DNA from: Rallus limicola
Lineage: Eukaryota; Chordata; Aves; Gruiformes; Rallidae
NCBI GenBank assembly: GCA_022605955.1
Contig: JAKCOZ010000015.1
Span: forward strand, 8,251,287-8,315,286
DNA length: 64,000 nucleotides
Reading direction: 5' to 3'
In this document: piece by piece, positions 11,461 to 25,000 of the stretch
Numbering within the stretch: position 1 is the stretch's first letter
Layout of the letters: every line of letters begins with the position of its first letter
The notes under the pieces: generated by a model
What the model saw: only the letters and a program-made list of their open reading frames with translations
Told to the model about the DNA's origin: nothing
The model's database searches: none
Made by a program: the position numbers and the translations under genes

Positions 11461-14400
11461 AGTATTAGTGCTGACTGACCATCTCCTGTGAGCTGTGAGG
11501 TCATGACAGTCAGTCCGTTCCTGGAGCTATCCTTCGTGTTAACAAGGACAAAATTACACTTTCTTCCACTGATGGAAATACAAAGCAATTACACCAGTCT
11601 CAGTGAAACTCCTGTGCACTTTTATTGATATCTCCAAGAACTGACCATTTGTTTAATTTCCACCATACCTACATTGTACCCAAATTTTCATACCTTCCAA
11701 TAAAGGGAAGCTAAACCAATAGCAGCTGTAGCAGTGCTCTAAGGGGTTGATTGTTCATCTGAGATCAGGCAAGCGGAATACTGCCTGCAAATTACATGGG
11801 AAACTGGAAAGATTTTTTTCAAAACTCTCAATAATTTCCTTCCAAACAGGTCAGCAATGAGCCTTCGGCCTTCAGTCATTTATAAAGTCATCAAACCAAT
11901 CTACTTCCCACAAAGCTGCACTGGGCAATGGGTATGGTTAATTTTTACACAGTTATATGTGGGAAAGAAAAAGCACCAAACCGCAATTTTTCTTATGCTC
12001 ACTAAAAATAATTGCTACAGGGATTGTTCAGAAATATTTCTGAAACAGGTTTGATAAAAAAATGAGCCACACACAATTGACTTATCTTCCTACTGTCATC
12101 AAAGCTGCTCTAAAAACCCAAGGAAATATTTCAATGTTTGTTTTTTCCTCTTCCCCAAATAGCAGCATTGAAATCCTCTTTGGGCCATGCCTTTCCATTG
12201 CTATATTGTGTGTTTCACAACTTGCTGCCGGGCTCTCAACAAAGAAGTGCTGACGCTGTTGCTCTCAGTAGGGTTTTCTGTGGCACCAGCAGGATTTTGG
12301 TGTAGGCTGTCAATGTGAGATGAAGGCAGGAGAAGCTGCAGCCTTACCAGTGTACAGCAGCAAATGTTGGACAATTTTAGAGCTGCATGTTATAGTGATT
12401 TCTGATAGTAATGTGGATATATATGAGAATCCAAGGAAGATCCTCATTAAGGCATTAAAAAAAAAAAAGATATTAAAAAGCAGTAAAAACATTAATGGGA
12501 GATAAATGTATGAGAGACAAATGCAAATTTAGTTTTCAGTTATATTACTTAATACTAATTTCTGATAACTTTTTGGTCTTTTATTTGTTTTTACTTGAAG
12601 CAGGAGAAAAAGCAAATGAAAGGATATATACTAAAAGAGATTTGAAGAAATAATGAACAAGTTATACCTCTCTGTAGAGTTACATGCTGGCAGTGAAAAT
12701 ATAGAAGTTGGTTCAAACAGAAGCCATGAGAAACAAATAAACAAAAATAGACTTTATTTCCATCAAAACAAATCTCTGTGACCTGTAAATCAGCATCTGT
12801 TTGTACTAGTGGAGGAGTTAACTTTCTGGTTAACTAGAGAAAACCTTCATAATCAATGTTCTGCAAGTTTTGGTTTGATGGAGTGAGTAAATATTGAGCA
12901 TTGGAGACTAACAGAAGAAAAATCCAATAGTTAGAGATCAGCAATGGAGCAGTTCTCATTATCAGGTAAAGGATTTTCTGACTTTTTCCTATACGTTCTG
13001 AGTGTAGGTATTTTGCATTAGCTGCTGAGCTGCAGATGCTGCTGAGGCGTTCATGTTTTAAATTTTTATTTTCATAAATGTTATAAAGATTCGAGTTAAT
13101 TTTCACTTGAACAGTGTGTTATCGGCCAAGGCAGAAATCTGAGTATTTAAGGGTTGAGCTAGGTTTTGGCTATATAAGCAGCTAGGTGATCAAAGTATCT
13201 GTCAACAAAAATGCTTAATTTTTTTTCAGTGTTTTTTAAAAAAATTATTTAAATCTGATTTTTGTGGAAAACAGTTTCATTCTAGTAAATTTCCTAATTT
13301 AAAGTAAGCCAGTTTTTATATGAGTTCTGATTTCTTAAAAATATAATGACTTGCTTAACTGATCAATCATGCACACTAAAGTATCACAACTTTGTCATTT
13401 AAACCTAAATATGTTACTTATTCCCGGGTGTCATGCTCATGAAGTAATGGGTGTATTTGTGTTAACAGTGGCTTGTGACAACACTTGGTGCAGCTCAAAT
13501 AGGTGATGTTGTAGATCTGTTTGCACAACAGGATGTAAACTGGGCTAATCTTGTTTAAGGTCTGTAAGGCTTTCGTCTCGGGCTCTTTCCGTGCTGCTCA
13601 TGTACATAAGGATTGCGGCTCTCGGAGAATAACCTTGGTTGTGCTCTACACCTGCTTGCACTTAGGAAAAGAAACATTTGTCACTCTTATTTATGTAATT
13701 GCTTAAATTGCATTTTAATTTTAACAGCTTAAGTATGTTGGTGGAGAAAAATGTTTTCTGAATGAAAGTTTGATCAAATGCCCAGGGAGCCAGTGCAAGT
13801 CTTTCCATTGACTCAAGAGATTTTGTTTCAGGCATTTTATTTAAACAATACTCCTCTCAGCCATAACTGAGTTGCATGCTTTTCATTTAAAAAAAAAAAA
13901 AACCAACAGAAAACCAAAATGTTTCAAACAGAAACATTTAATATAATGTTTTATGGAAAATCACTGAAAATAAAATCTTCCCATTTTATATTTTTGATGC
14001 AATTATTTTAAAATTAGAGAAAGCTGTATTTAGTTCTTAAAAAGGCAAGATATCTGCTTGAGTATTACAAAACTAAATTTCTTCTTGCTAAAATGGAAAT
14101 TGGATTAGATTCTGCTGGAGTAAACTCAACAATTGCTTAACTTCTTTTGTGTTATTCTTCATTCCCATTAATAGGAATAACACGATACCTATACTCAGCA
14201 ATTCCCATCACTGTGGGCTCTTAAATAAACATTAGGAAATATTAGTCTCAAAGTTAAAGACTCCATTTAGCACATTGCCCAGCTATGCATTTTATATTTG
14301 CAAGTAGGAATGGCAGTCCAGATTTTTTTGACCACTCATTACACTAATGCTCACAGGCTTTGCTGGCATGACTTTTTACAGAGCTGAGCGGGTTCAAAAT

Positions 14401-17400
14401 GTATCAGGAGGCCTTATCACTCAAAGTAAACATTCAAAGCATATTTCCCCTTTGCTGAAGGATTTACATTAGTTCCCTGTTAGACGGCATATCAGTTACA
14501 GTGCTGCGTTTCCTACATGTCATAGTTATGAATTTCCCCTTTTCTGTCACCCCAACCAAGGTTTAAAGTACAGATGCTATAAAAGGAGGATCTGGCTACA
14601 TTTATCGAATGAAAGGCGTTATAAACTATTTAGGTGAAATCTTGAAGGTGTTAAATCATGCCTGTGTTGGCATTCTGAGATACAAGCTTTGATGCCCTCG
14701 GTCGTGCCAAGCATCACTATACTCCACAACATTTTCTAAAGGGCTACTGTGTAAACAACACTTAGCCGATCTGATCTGTCCCTGAGATACATGATCCTGA
14801 GTTAATGTGAGTAATAATTCAGGCAATATGTTTACTGATGAGCAAGTGTAGAGGGGAGTTACATTTTAGATTCCCCTGTGGTGTCAATCACTTTACAGCT
14901 CTGGGATGTAACCATGATCCTGGGCTCCTCTCACATGGCACGAGCAAACCCAGGCACATCTGCGCACCCAAGTGCAGGAAGGTCAAGTTCCTCCATGGGA
15001 ATGAGGATGAATGTGTTTTGATCTTTGCAAATCCAGCAGAGATGCTCTGCTTTCCATGTGTGCAATGCAGCTTTAGATCACTGCAACATTAAACACAGCA
15101 CCTCTTTCTCAGATGCATACCAGATAAACTCACATCACCCAGATGAACACAAACCTGGTAAGTTCTAGTGGTATTAGACAAGATCACAAGTTTTGGTGCT
15201 TGGGACATTTTTTTTTGTTAGTTTCATCGATGAAAAAATGTAAAGAGAAATAAAGCAACTAATGTTTTAGTTAGGACCAAAAAAGTTACTGCTAACAAAT
15301 ATTTGCCATCATTTGTATTCCATACTTCCCAGCTTTCCCTTTTGCCACATCTATTTATAAACCATGACATGATATTCAGAGAAGTTATGACAGGAACCAG
15401 ATTAACCCAGACATCTTGAAAAATAAAACACAAGTAGGAAGGAGAAAACAGAGTAGGCTGAGAAAAAGCTGCTCAGGAAGTTGTCCTAGGGAAGGGAAAA
15501 CTGTGTCTTGTTTAGTAGGCGGCTCAGTACTTTCCCTTTGGCAAAGATGAGGTTTCCTCCAAAGTGACTACTGGCCATATCTATTGCCTCTCTATACAGT
15601 GATGTCTTCATTTGAAATCCTTGCATGCAGACTGTGAGTGTTTATAAAAGATGTGTTAGAAATGTGTTCAGGCACTGAAAGTGTTGGTTAAGTTCTGCAT
15701 GAGAAGTAAGTTCTGTGTCAGTACATTCTCTCTAAGAAGTAAGAAGGAAGTCAAAATAGATCGTTGTAATGGTTTGTTCCTCTGTCAGTGTCTGTGGCTC
15801 TGTCAAGTTTAGGTTTCTTCTTGTAATTTCCTTCAGGGATTCTAAAAGAAATACTTTTTTATTATTAGGCATATTCAAATAAGTGGGACTTACTTATGTC
15901 TACAAAGGTCCTGGTGCACATAGCTGATTGTTGTATGTTTTACAGAGAAGACAACGAAGGAACAAACCTAAAAGGATAAAGCCAGAGCAAACAGGTCATG
16001 TAAACCTCCCTCAGTGGAACTGAAGGAGGCACGGCAAATGGCTGAATTTAAAAATTAGAGGGTCAAAGGTTCAGAGTAATTAATTTGTTTATTGAAAGGT
16101 CTTTTTTTTTCCCCTCAGAGCTGTTTCCAAGTGTTGGAAAAAACCTTAAGAGTTTATTCTTTTAATGTAAAATAGAAAATTACTTTGAAAGCTCAATGTT
16201 TAATCACCATGGGGTCTCTGAGTCTTTATAGGTATCAGAGACTCACCTGGTTGTGTGAAATTAAGCGATCCATTTTAGCTTTTTTGATGTTATATGATCA
16301 ACATATTTCTTACTAAAGACAGACAAACCCCAAGAGCTGGTATAATCAGACATCCCCACACAGCTGCCAGTGCAGCTTCAGCCATTTATAAAGCTGAGAC
16401 TCATACAGAGAAGTAGAGTAAAACCCATTTCTTCCTGTGGCAGAATATCACTGGCACAAATAAGTGAGTGTTACGGGCAGGATGAGGAAACATGGACCAG
16501 TCCTTAGGACAAGGCAGGGTGAAGGGAGGAGACCAGCCCCACAGCCTGTGTTGGTGGAAATACAGTAGTTGCTGCCAGACCATAACTGTCTTGTCTGAAG
16601 TCCAGTTACAAAGGGAAGAACTTTTTTCTGACTTTAAGATTGTTCCAACTGCGAACAGAGTCTGTAACTATTTGGTGAACTGAGAGTTTCTGTAGCCTGT
16701 GCTTTGGAGATACCTGGTCTTATGGTTTTTAAAATGCACATTCTCTGGACTAAGCAGAAGTCTGTCACATTTTAAACAGCTGCTGCTTAAAATTGCAGTC
16801 ATTTGGCTTTCAACGTGATATTTTTGCTATGAAATTCCAGAATGTATCTGCTAACTGCACTTTATCAAGTAAATGCTCACTGGGCACTTCAAACCTAATA
16901 ATGTTGAGCTCCTCTAATCAACATTTCTGTCTAATCTCTCCAGTTCTTTGGCAAATGATAAGGCCAGCTAGATTGATAAGTTAATGTATTTAGCTCTGCT
17001 GTATGTGACGCTGTCCTAGTTTAGGTTCTTCAAGAAAAATACAGGAAATTAACTGTATGGTCTCACTTCTGCCTGTATTTTAACTTCGATGCTGTCTTTG
17101 AGGTTCTCAGGCCAGGGTAGAAGACAGATTCATGCAAAGGTGATGAGTAGCATGATACAAAATTTCCCTTGTGTCAAGATGGATGACAGGATGCTCCCCT
17201 GTGAGGCATCCGTTTGGGGAAGAAATCTGCCTAATTCTCACTCTCACTTGTTTGAAGCCAATTTTGTAGGGAATTTGCCACTTTTACAAAGTCTAGAGAT
17301 ATCTCAGAAAAAGGATAGAGTGTAGAAGGGAATGGTATGGTTACATGGCAGGAAACATGTTCAATTTTCACTCAACTCATCCTAGAAAATCTTGTGGACT

Positions 17401-18872
17401 CACATGCTATATACTTGCTAGAAAGTGTTCTTGCTTTTCATAATATGATTCTAAAATACAATTGTTTTATTAACTATATAGAAAATTGTAAAATATCCCA
17501 GTGTGGAGGTTTTGTCTGGATTTTTTTTGTTGTTGTTTGGGTTTCCTTTGGTCATTTTCTTAAGTGAGAACAGGTGCTTTTATATGAAATTCTGGATTAA
17601 ATGTGAATCATAGTTCAGTACTTTCCAGCTTGCCAAATAATGATGTGACAGTGCAAGGTCTGCAGTCATCCTATGTCAGGTGTCAACAAAACAGTCATGG
17701 AATCAACCCCAGTTTGCGGCTGAATTAATTTTTCATGTTGATAGCTACCTGCCACTTGGAAATACCTGTGTTCTAAGAATTCAGCTTTAGCAAAATGCAC
17801 GTTAACAAAACTGCAGCATGACATTTTTGTTTGTCAAGAAATGTTGCAAAAATATTTGCTTTCTATTTATTTTCTCTTTGGCTCTTGTGACATCAGACCC
17901 AGGGTTTCACAGCAAAATATTAAATTGATTTTAAAAGGAGCAGGATTTCACCCTTGCAAAATCATACTTGGTCTTTCTGCAAGGGCAGTCTGAAGATAAC
18001 CTCTCCATGCTGTTTCTGTGATCTTTCTGTGGCTGGGGAGTCACTTGGCTCGGTATCGCAGAAATTGGAAGGACTTTCTTTCCAGTGGAGGTAGTTTCTA
18101 GCACAGTTTTGTTCAATTCAGGGCAGGCTGATTTATGGCAAGGTTGTTGGGGTTGGTTTTTTTTCATTGTTGATTTTGGTAACATTAAATCCTGCATCAT
18201 TGTTTATTACAGTTGTGGTACTTCTACTGGGACTAATATCTGCAATTGTTTCCTCTGGCTCTTTGTACTTGCCTTTTGCTTTACTGTTATTTTTCTTGTA
18301 CAGCAGCAGTGACCTTTAAGTTGCAGCTGACAGGGTAGATTTTTTTACTAGAATAACATAATTAGCAGTCAACCCGTGTATGAGTACTTCTGTCAGGTGG
18401 CAGACAGTTGAAGTTCCATTTACAAAAGCCACATTATATGATATTGCCTATTCCTATACTGTAAACATGGTTCTTACAGGCAATAAGAGATTGAATGTGT
18501 TGCTTACTTAGATTTAATGTAATTGTGAGCTAAATCCTTCAGATGTCTGAGCAGTAGTTTTGCCGGCGACACTTGGAAAGAAATGCCAGTATGCAAAAAG
18601 AATATTTGAGTTTTCATCTTCCTGGTTGTATAGCAAATATGTATGCTGGGGAAGTAAAAGTCAGCTGTTAGAAAGGCAGCATAAGAGGTACTTCCTGGGC
18701 GCGAGGCAGAGCTGCTTAGTTTGTGTGCTTTGCTACATGTAAGCCATTGGGTGTGTTGGTTTCATCAGAAACTCCTTGGAAAGAGGAGTTCTTCACCTGC
18801 TGCTGAGGGGGTAGTGGGGACACTGCTATGTGCTATGAAGAATGTTATTTAATGGTTTATTTATCATTCTGA
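11461..18872. other. Unique DNA, no gene seen
   Basis: About 7.4 kb of AT-rich unique sequence between CR1 copies. It contains short A-runs (12,457-12,468; 13,889-13,902), a small inverted repeat at 12,816-12,835 and scattered open frames of 60-90 codons with no family resemblance. No tRNA, snRNA, LTR or DNA transposon was recognised. Confidence 0.5.
12816..12835. repeat. Small inverted repeat, AGTTAAC arms
   Basis: AGTTAAC (12816-12822) and GTTAACT (12829-12835) are perfect complements around a 6-nt spacer. Each arm holds GTTAAC, which is itself a palindrome and matches an HNF1 half-site. The spacing differs from the canonical HNF1 dimer site, so a chance origin is plausible. Confidence 0.5.
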
Positions 18873-19044
18873 AGGTGTTCCCATCCCTGGAGGTGTTCAA
18901 GGCCAGGTTGGATGGGGCCCTGTGTGACCTCGTGTAGATCCAGGCCTGGAGGTTGGTGGCCCGGGGTGGATGGATCTCTGTGATCCTTGGGGTCCCTTCC
19001 AACTCAGACAAGTCTATGATTCTATACATTCTATACATACATAC
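18873..19044 (+). mobile_element. CR1 LINE, 3' end, forward orientation
   Basis: A clear CR1 tail: CCATCCCTGGAGGTGTTCAA, then GGCCAGGTTGGATGGGGCCC, a GATCCTTGGGGTCCCTTCCA block and a terminal microsatellite built from CTATGATTCTATACATTCTA. It is 5'-truncated to about 170 bp and contains no coding sequence. This is the best-preserved CR1 end in the window. CR1 tails of this type dominate the interspersed repeats of birds and are the main basis for assigning the host. Confidence 0.95.
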
Positions 19045-19293
19045 GTGTGGATGTGTGTTTTTGCACACTTGGTCAAAGAATCTGTCTGCATGAACCATTT
19101 CTACTTGTGGAAGGTCTCATGCTTGTGTAAAACTGCAGCCTCACAAATAGATGCTTGCATTTTGTCAAGGTAATAAACTGAGCTCTTATTTCCAGCTCTG
19201 CCGTTTCAGCCCAAGTGCAGTCATGTACTATTTGTGCTTGCAATAGAAAGTCCATTTCAAGTCATGACAGAGCTGCTCACACAGAAGTGAGAA

Positions 19294-19319
19294 CCCAGAA
19301 ATACATATCCATTTGTCTG
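19294..19319 (+). repeat. 26-bp dispersed direct repeat, copy 1
   Basis: This 26-mer recurs at 20,248-20,273 on the same strand with one A/G difference; the shared core is TACATATCCATTTGTCTG. Flanking sequence is unrelated on both sides. Length and near-identity make chance unlikely. It is not part of a repeat family I recognise. Confidence 0.85.
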
Positions 19320-19350
19320 AAAACTTTTCCTTATCGCAGAAATCCCCTCT

Positions 19351-19375
19351 CCCCCCCCCCCCCCAAAAAAAAAAA
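19351..19375 (+). repeat. Poly-C/poly-A junction, C14 followed by A11
   Basis: Fourteen C residues are followed directly by eleven A residues. This is a replication-slippage and sequencing-error hotspot. On the - strand it is a T11G14 run that could form intermolecular G-quadruplex. The length in a reference assembly should be treated with caution. Confidence 0.95.
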
Positions 19376-19599
19376 TCCACAGTGCTGATACTTTCTTCAC
19401 AGTGAATCCTGGGAGAGACTTCAAAATGTAAATTTAGATTAAACAATCAAAACTTGTATAGCTTGCTTATGTTTTCTGTCATAGCATAGAGGCCAAATAT
19501 ATCTGTGCTTTAATGGCTTTGAATGTGACTGCTTGGAACGAGGGATATATTTGGTCCAGTGACTGCATAAATGAAAAATCATGGATATGCAAGCTTTTC

Positions 19600-20500
19600 T
19601 TTTAATTCCTCAAACGAATCTTTCCTAAAACTTTTTATAGTACATGTCAGCCAATAAAGCAGTAATGTAATACATTCAAGTGAAAGAATCTAGTCAGTAC
19701 TTTGGGCTGGAGCTGCCTTGTGGTAGATTTCGCAGACTTGCATTCTCATTACTGAAGATTTTGCACATGATAAGCCAAATTCTCCTTGTCTTAATCAGGT
19801 AATCGTCCCGCAGATTTCAGTTAGTCAGCTCCCCTGATGAAGTCTAGCTAGCTTTTGGCACACAGAAGACTTCTCTGGTTATCACGAGCAATAGCCTTAA
19901 TATGACACAGCACTGGATTCCCGTTCAGAGAGGAGCGGAGAACATGGCCGCAATAATACTTGGGTGTCTCAGCAATGCTATTAATAAGTGTTTTAAGATG
20001 TGAAAGTGGGAACTTGGAAACGAGGCCACCACATACTCAAATATAGACATGGATTTAATACAGCTCATTTATAACTGGTGATTGCTTGGAGGCATCACGG
20101 ACAAAATCCTTAATGTAAGAGGAAAAAGTGTAGGCTGTCACTTTCAGTTCCAGACTTTAATTTCAGTTGTATGAGCAGGAGCAGCTGCACGTTGCTATCA
20201 GGCGTATGAAGTTTTTAGTGCTAAAAAGGCAGCTGGACTGGAAATACCCCAGAAGTACATATCCATTTGTCTGGCTAACTTCAGCACTTAGACTATCAAT
20301 CAGGTCAGCCTAAAGAAAAATGAATGACATCAGTCAAAACAATAGGATATCTCTCTGCAGTGATTAGCTCCGTGTAGTACAAAAACTTAAATAATTTGTT
20401 CTTTGAAAATGTGATGATTGATTGGCTTCCATTAGGCTTGGATTTTAAAACATTCCATGAACTCTCAGATAAAATGGCACTAAAATGTTATTGCAATAAC
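19600..20500. promoter_or_regulatory. CNE-like non-coding block
   Basis: Unique, moderately AT-rich sequence with many TAAT/ATTA and Octamer-like words and no repeat. It has no coding frame longer than about 70 codons. The texture resembles conserved non-coding elements of developmental gene deserts. It contains the second copy of the 26-bp repeat. Conservation is inferred, not measured. Confidence 0.25.
20248..20273 (+). repeat. 26-bp dispersed direct repeat, copy 2
   Basis: Second copy of the element at 19,294-19,319, offset 954 bp, differing at one base (G at 20,255 against A at 19,301). Confidence 0.85.
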
Positions 20501-21790
20501 CAAATAAATCATATTAGACTATAGTGTATATAAGTACTTTAAAACATTATAGATACTAGAATTCTGTGTATAATAAAAAGGTGAAGAATGTAATCCATGA
20601 ATTTTTTTTATGCTCTCATCTCACACCAACATTATCATGGGCTGTTTTCAAGGATAATGTTCCTAAGCATACAATTTTTTTATTTTGTTTTAATATATGT
20701 GCATATGTAAAGATTGCACAGGTCTGGGTATGTCTGGTCAGAGAGAGGTATTTTAAAGTTATCAGAGCACAGGATTTATCTGAGTTTTGATACTGATCCT
20801 GGCCATTTTAGTTCGATCTCAGACTTGCAATCAACTTGCAGCTGAGAAACAGGCTGCTGCCATTCAAACACGGTGCCTTTTTCAGTATCAGGTTTGTGGC
20901 TTAGTTCGTGGTTCTGGCCAGAGAATCTCTGACATATAATAATGTTTAGCCTTGAATCTCGTGTAGAGAAATAAAACATAATCTTTCCCTGATATGCTGG
21001 GTGGCAGTATGGTTAACACTTGTAATTTATGATTGTTCTGCTAATATTTCACTCTTGCCTAATGACCCCAACTCGTCAGGCAAATAATTCTGTGAATCAT
21101 CTCTTACTTCAAAACAAACTCTAGGCCCAATGCATGCAAGATTGCCTAAATACTGTAAGCCCCACAGATCATAAATCAGAAGGCAAGGAAAATAATCCCA
21201 TCAAAAATGGTTTACTTCATTATTTTTGGATTTTACTCATGCGTTTCAAGCACTGCTGTTGTGCTTAAATAACTGGGGGTATTGTAAATCTTCAGAGAAT
21301 CAAAGACAAAGAGCATGCATGCAGCACGCATGCGATTACCTTCGAAGTCAAATGGCAGTGTGTAGCTTTTATACCGGTGAATAATGCTTTTTGTAATTTG
21401 TTTTCTCATGAGATAAAATCAAGTGTATTGAGAAGGTCCAGATACCTTCAAAATAGTCTGTGGAGGATTTACATGTTTGATTCTATTGGTCATGTCCAAG
21501 CAATAATACCTGTGACCTAAAGTATTGCTTCTTACTGGAAGGGCTAATCTCATATTATGACATTTCTGCAATGAATGAGAGACTTCAGTGAAAACTTCAT
21601 GTTTGAGACTTTGTCTCACACTCCAGGGCTGATGAAAGCTTTAGGTAGCTAGTGAGGTAGCCATGGGCAAGATCTGAGGTTCATCCATGTGTATTTATGA
21701 AGTCATCATTATTAAATAGCAGGTCAATTCAGTTTCCACTTTGTAAATCTTGAGATGGGAAGGCAAACACCCAAAGGGACACAGTTAAAA
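20501..21790. other. Unique DNA, no gene seen
   Basis: No gene recognised. The segment 21,313-21,333 holds three GCATGC hexamers, two overlapping and one five bases further on. This gives a short alternating purine-pyrimidine tract. Confidence 0.4.
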
Positions 21791-22042
21791 AAGATGGTGC
21801 CAGGCTCTTCTCAGTGTTGCCTGGTGACAGGATGAAAGATGATGGCCATAAATGAAATGCTAGAGATTTGCAGTGAGTGTGGTCACACACTGGAACAGGT
21901 TATTCAGAGGGGTCATGGAGTCCCATCCTTGGGGACAATCACAGCCTGACTGCACACATCCCTGAGCAACCTGCTCAAGCAAAGGGTTTGGGTGGGATGA
22001 TCTACAGAGGTGACATGCAGCCTCAACAATTCCATGATTATA
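21791..22042 (+). mobile_element. CR1 LINE, older 3' end, forward orientation
   Basis: Ordered landmarks of an older CR1 subfamily are visible: CCAGGCTCTTCTCAGTGTTG (from 21,800), CACACACTGGAACAGGTTAT, GGAGTCCCATCCTTGGGGAC, CCTGAGCAACCTGCTCAAGC and a TGATCTACAGAGG block, ending near CTCAACAATTCCATGATTAT. It is diverged and internally shortened relative to the usual tail, hence older than the copy at 18.9 kb. Open frames of 62-65 codons over it are not genes. Confidence 0.88.
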
Positions 22043-25000
22043 GTGCAGAAATTCCACAGAAATGATATCTTAAACAAGTGATGGCTAATTACTAGTGATT
22101 AATGGCTATATGCACATAGCCTGATTTGGACATAAACAATGTGTAGCATCACCAAGAGCAGATATTTCTGTCTTCATATCATAAAACCATATTCAATATT
22201 TATTATTAACAGCTATCCACAAACTGTATTTCTAGATTAGATTGGCTGACTTTGGCTTGCATTGCCACCTGGGCATCGGGGTTAGAAATTGTGCTAATGT
22301 AAGAAGCAAGTACAAAGGCTGTGATGTCAAATTAGGTCAAAGTGGGATGTAATTGGTGCATAGCCTCAGTATTATACAGTGAAGTACTGTATTCTGAATT
22401 AGTATTGTTTATTGAAAGGAGTAGGTGAAATGTTAGCTCCTGTTTTAAGCACCAATTTGGAGACAAATTTATATGTTATAAAATCTAAAAGGTTTGAGGA
22501 GGTTTTTTTTTTAGTCTTTCTGAACTAGTGTATGTGGAAAAATGTTTAAATTCCTAAAACTTGGTAAGATCAAAGCTAGAGCTGGGCTGTGTTGAATTTC
22601 CTGATACTATCTGCTGATAATATCTATTGCTGCTGGCTTGCTTTTTAGATATTTTTTTCTTGTTAGATTATTTGGAATTGTGTACTTTGAAGGGAAACAA
22701 GGAATTTGCTTGTGTATTTATTCAGTGTCCCACTCGAGGAGGCTGCTGTGTCACCAACAGGGTTCCAGCACACTGGCTGCCTGTTCCTACTGATGGATCT
22801 CACTGCCTGCAGCTTTGTCAAAAAATAGACTTTGGAATAAGGTAGGGGAGTTATTTCTAATGCCTTGATAACTGGGGGTTCTCCAACCATTCACAACAAA
22901 TTCTCAACTTGTTCTTAAAAGCATCAGTATAAACCTTGTGGATAATTACATCTGAAATGTATTTATGAGTTAAAATATTCCCAGACAAATTTGCATTGTT
23001 AGCCCCAGTCTGAGATTCAGTATCAGGATTAGTGTCCATCTCGTTATAGATCTGCACATTGCATTTTAGCATTAGGGCATTTTATTGATGCTTTTAAGAA
23101 TGAGCACTGCTTTATAAATGCACTCTTGACTGTGCTGGAAGTAAAATATGCAGAGTGGAAGTTTGCTGTGAAGTAAAGAGTTGTTGAGACTTCCCCCATA
23201 TCCCAGGGAAGGTGCCCAGCCATGGGTTCCTGGGCATGGCACTCTCCATAGAGTGATGGGAAGCAGTTGTCGCCTTTTGCTGCTCCTCCACATTTAGATT
23301 CAGTCTTCTCCAGTGCAATGTAAGCAGACTTGTGTTAAGTGTTGACTTTCTGGTAATGTCTTTTATTTGGCAATCACATGAGTAGAGTCAAGAGGGAGAT
23401 GAAGAACCCACTCTTTGTCAGGTGGTAGATGTTCCCTTTCTGCTATGGCCATGTGATAAATGACCTTTCACTCTAAGGTGCCAGTGAAGCTAGTTTAACC
23501 TAACAGGTTTTACTGTGCGTTGGAATAGAAGAGTGTCACTCATCTTAGCATCATTGTGCATCTGCCATGAGGGAATAGGTAATATCCCAAAGCCAAGAAC
23601 AGCCTGAGCCCAGGCTCTTCTGCATAGATGAGCTTGCTGAGGTATAACCCTGAAAAATTCTCTGCCACGGAACTGCTGCTACCAGAGGTGCCTGAGTGGT
23701 TGCAGTTGAGCTCCAACCCTAGGGACCGCTGGCTGCCAGGAAGGGCAGGGCAGAGGCAGAGGGGGAACTGCTGAATTCTTCCACTCTTGAAATGGCTCAG
23801 GAGTGCCTTCAAGGGGCTTAGCGCTTCGTGTTTTCTGAGGGCAATGGGGTGGTGAGTTGGGGGTGTGGTTCCGTGTAGAGGGGACAGGATGCTGGACTTC
23901 TTTGGAACATAGGCAGGACTAGGCTTGGCAATCAGAGAGAACCAAAGGTTTTAAGCAGTTTGCAAGAAAAAGAAATAGAAAATTATTTTTATTAGTCTGT
24001 TGATATAGAATACATGTGTCAGAAATGCACTAAAACCTAAAATAACATTTTAAAATATACAATAAATTATTAGTTGCAAGCCTTGCAATCTTTGATAGTA
24101 GTTGAGTGCATTACCAATGAGTGAAACATCCTCTTGGGCTGCTTACAAAAATATCATTGCTTATCCAGGAGAGATGTTGGTTATGCATCTGTTGTACAAG
24201 AAATAAATACCATCTGAGATATGTTACTAAATTATAAAGTAAGTCAGAACTTGTTTTTTTCCTTACATGGAAAGTATTTTTAAGTATAAAAACTGTACTA
24301 CTTTAAAATGGAGAACCTGGTGTTCAGATTCTATTGCTAGCTTCCTTGTTATCTCAAGAATCACTCTACATAATTGTAGTCTGCCAAATGGCTGAAGTTC
24401 AGGGGAGGTTATATTTGGATTTCCACTATTATCTTCCATTTTCTCATGCTTCATCTTTCTTCAAATACGTAACTCCTTTGGGATGAAAATGTTCATATTT
24501 ATTCACGATGTAGAATGTTTGTGGGGGAGGTTGAAGGAGTAGGGCTGCTGCTTCGAGCAGCTCCCAAATGTAAAGGCTTTCTTATAGAAGTATTTTTCTT
24601 CTTTATCATAGCATTTTACTTTCCCTGAAAACTCTTCCTCTATTAAATGTAACTTATGTCCTTACTTAGTGGCTTTTAGAATTAGTTTAGTGTCCCCCTT
24701 CTGTCATTCAGTAGATAGGCAGTCTATTAAAAACTCTAAACTAAGAATTTTGATTTTATTTAATTGCATTGATCCTTTTTTTTTTCATTTTATTTATTTT
24801 TGTATTTATATTTCTATTGCAGCATTCAGTTCTATCCTAGGTTTGTGACTGAAAATATGTATTTTTCTCTGGCCCCCTCCTGGCCAATCTTTTAATTTTT
24901 CCCTCTACGTTAGGTTAAGTTACTTGTACTGAGTGAAGTACATCAGGCTAGACAGAAATATGGCTCTAAATATTCCTTGTTAATCAACCTTTTTATTTCA

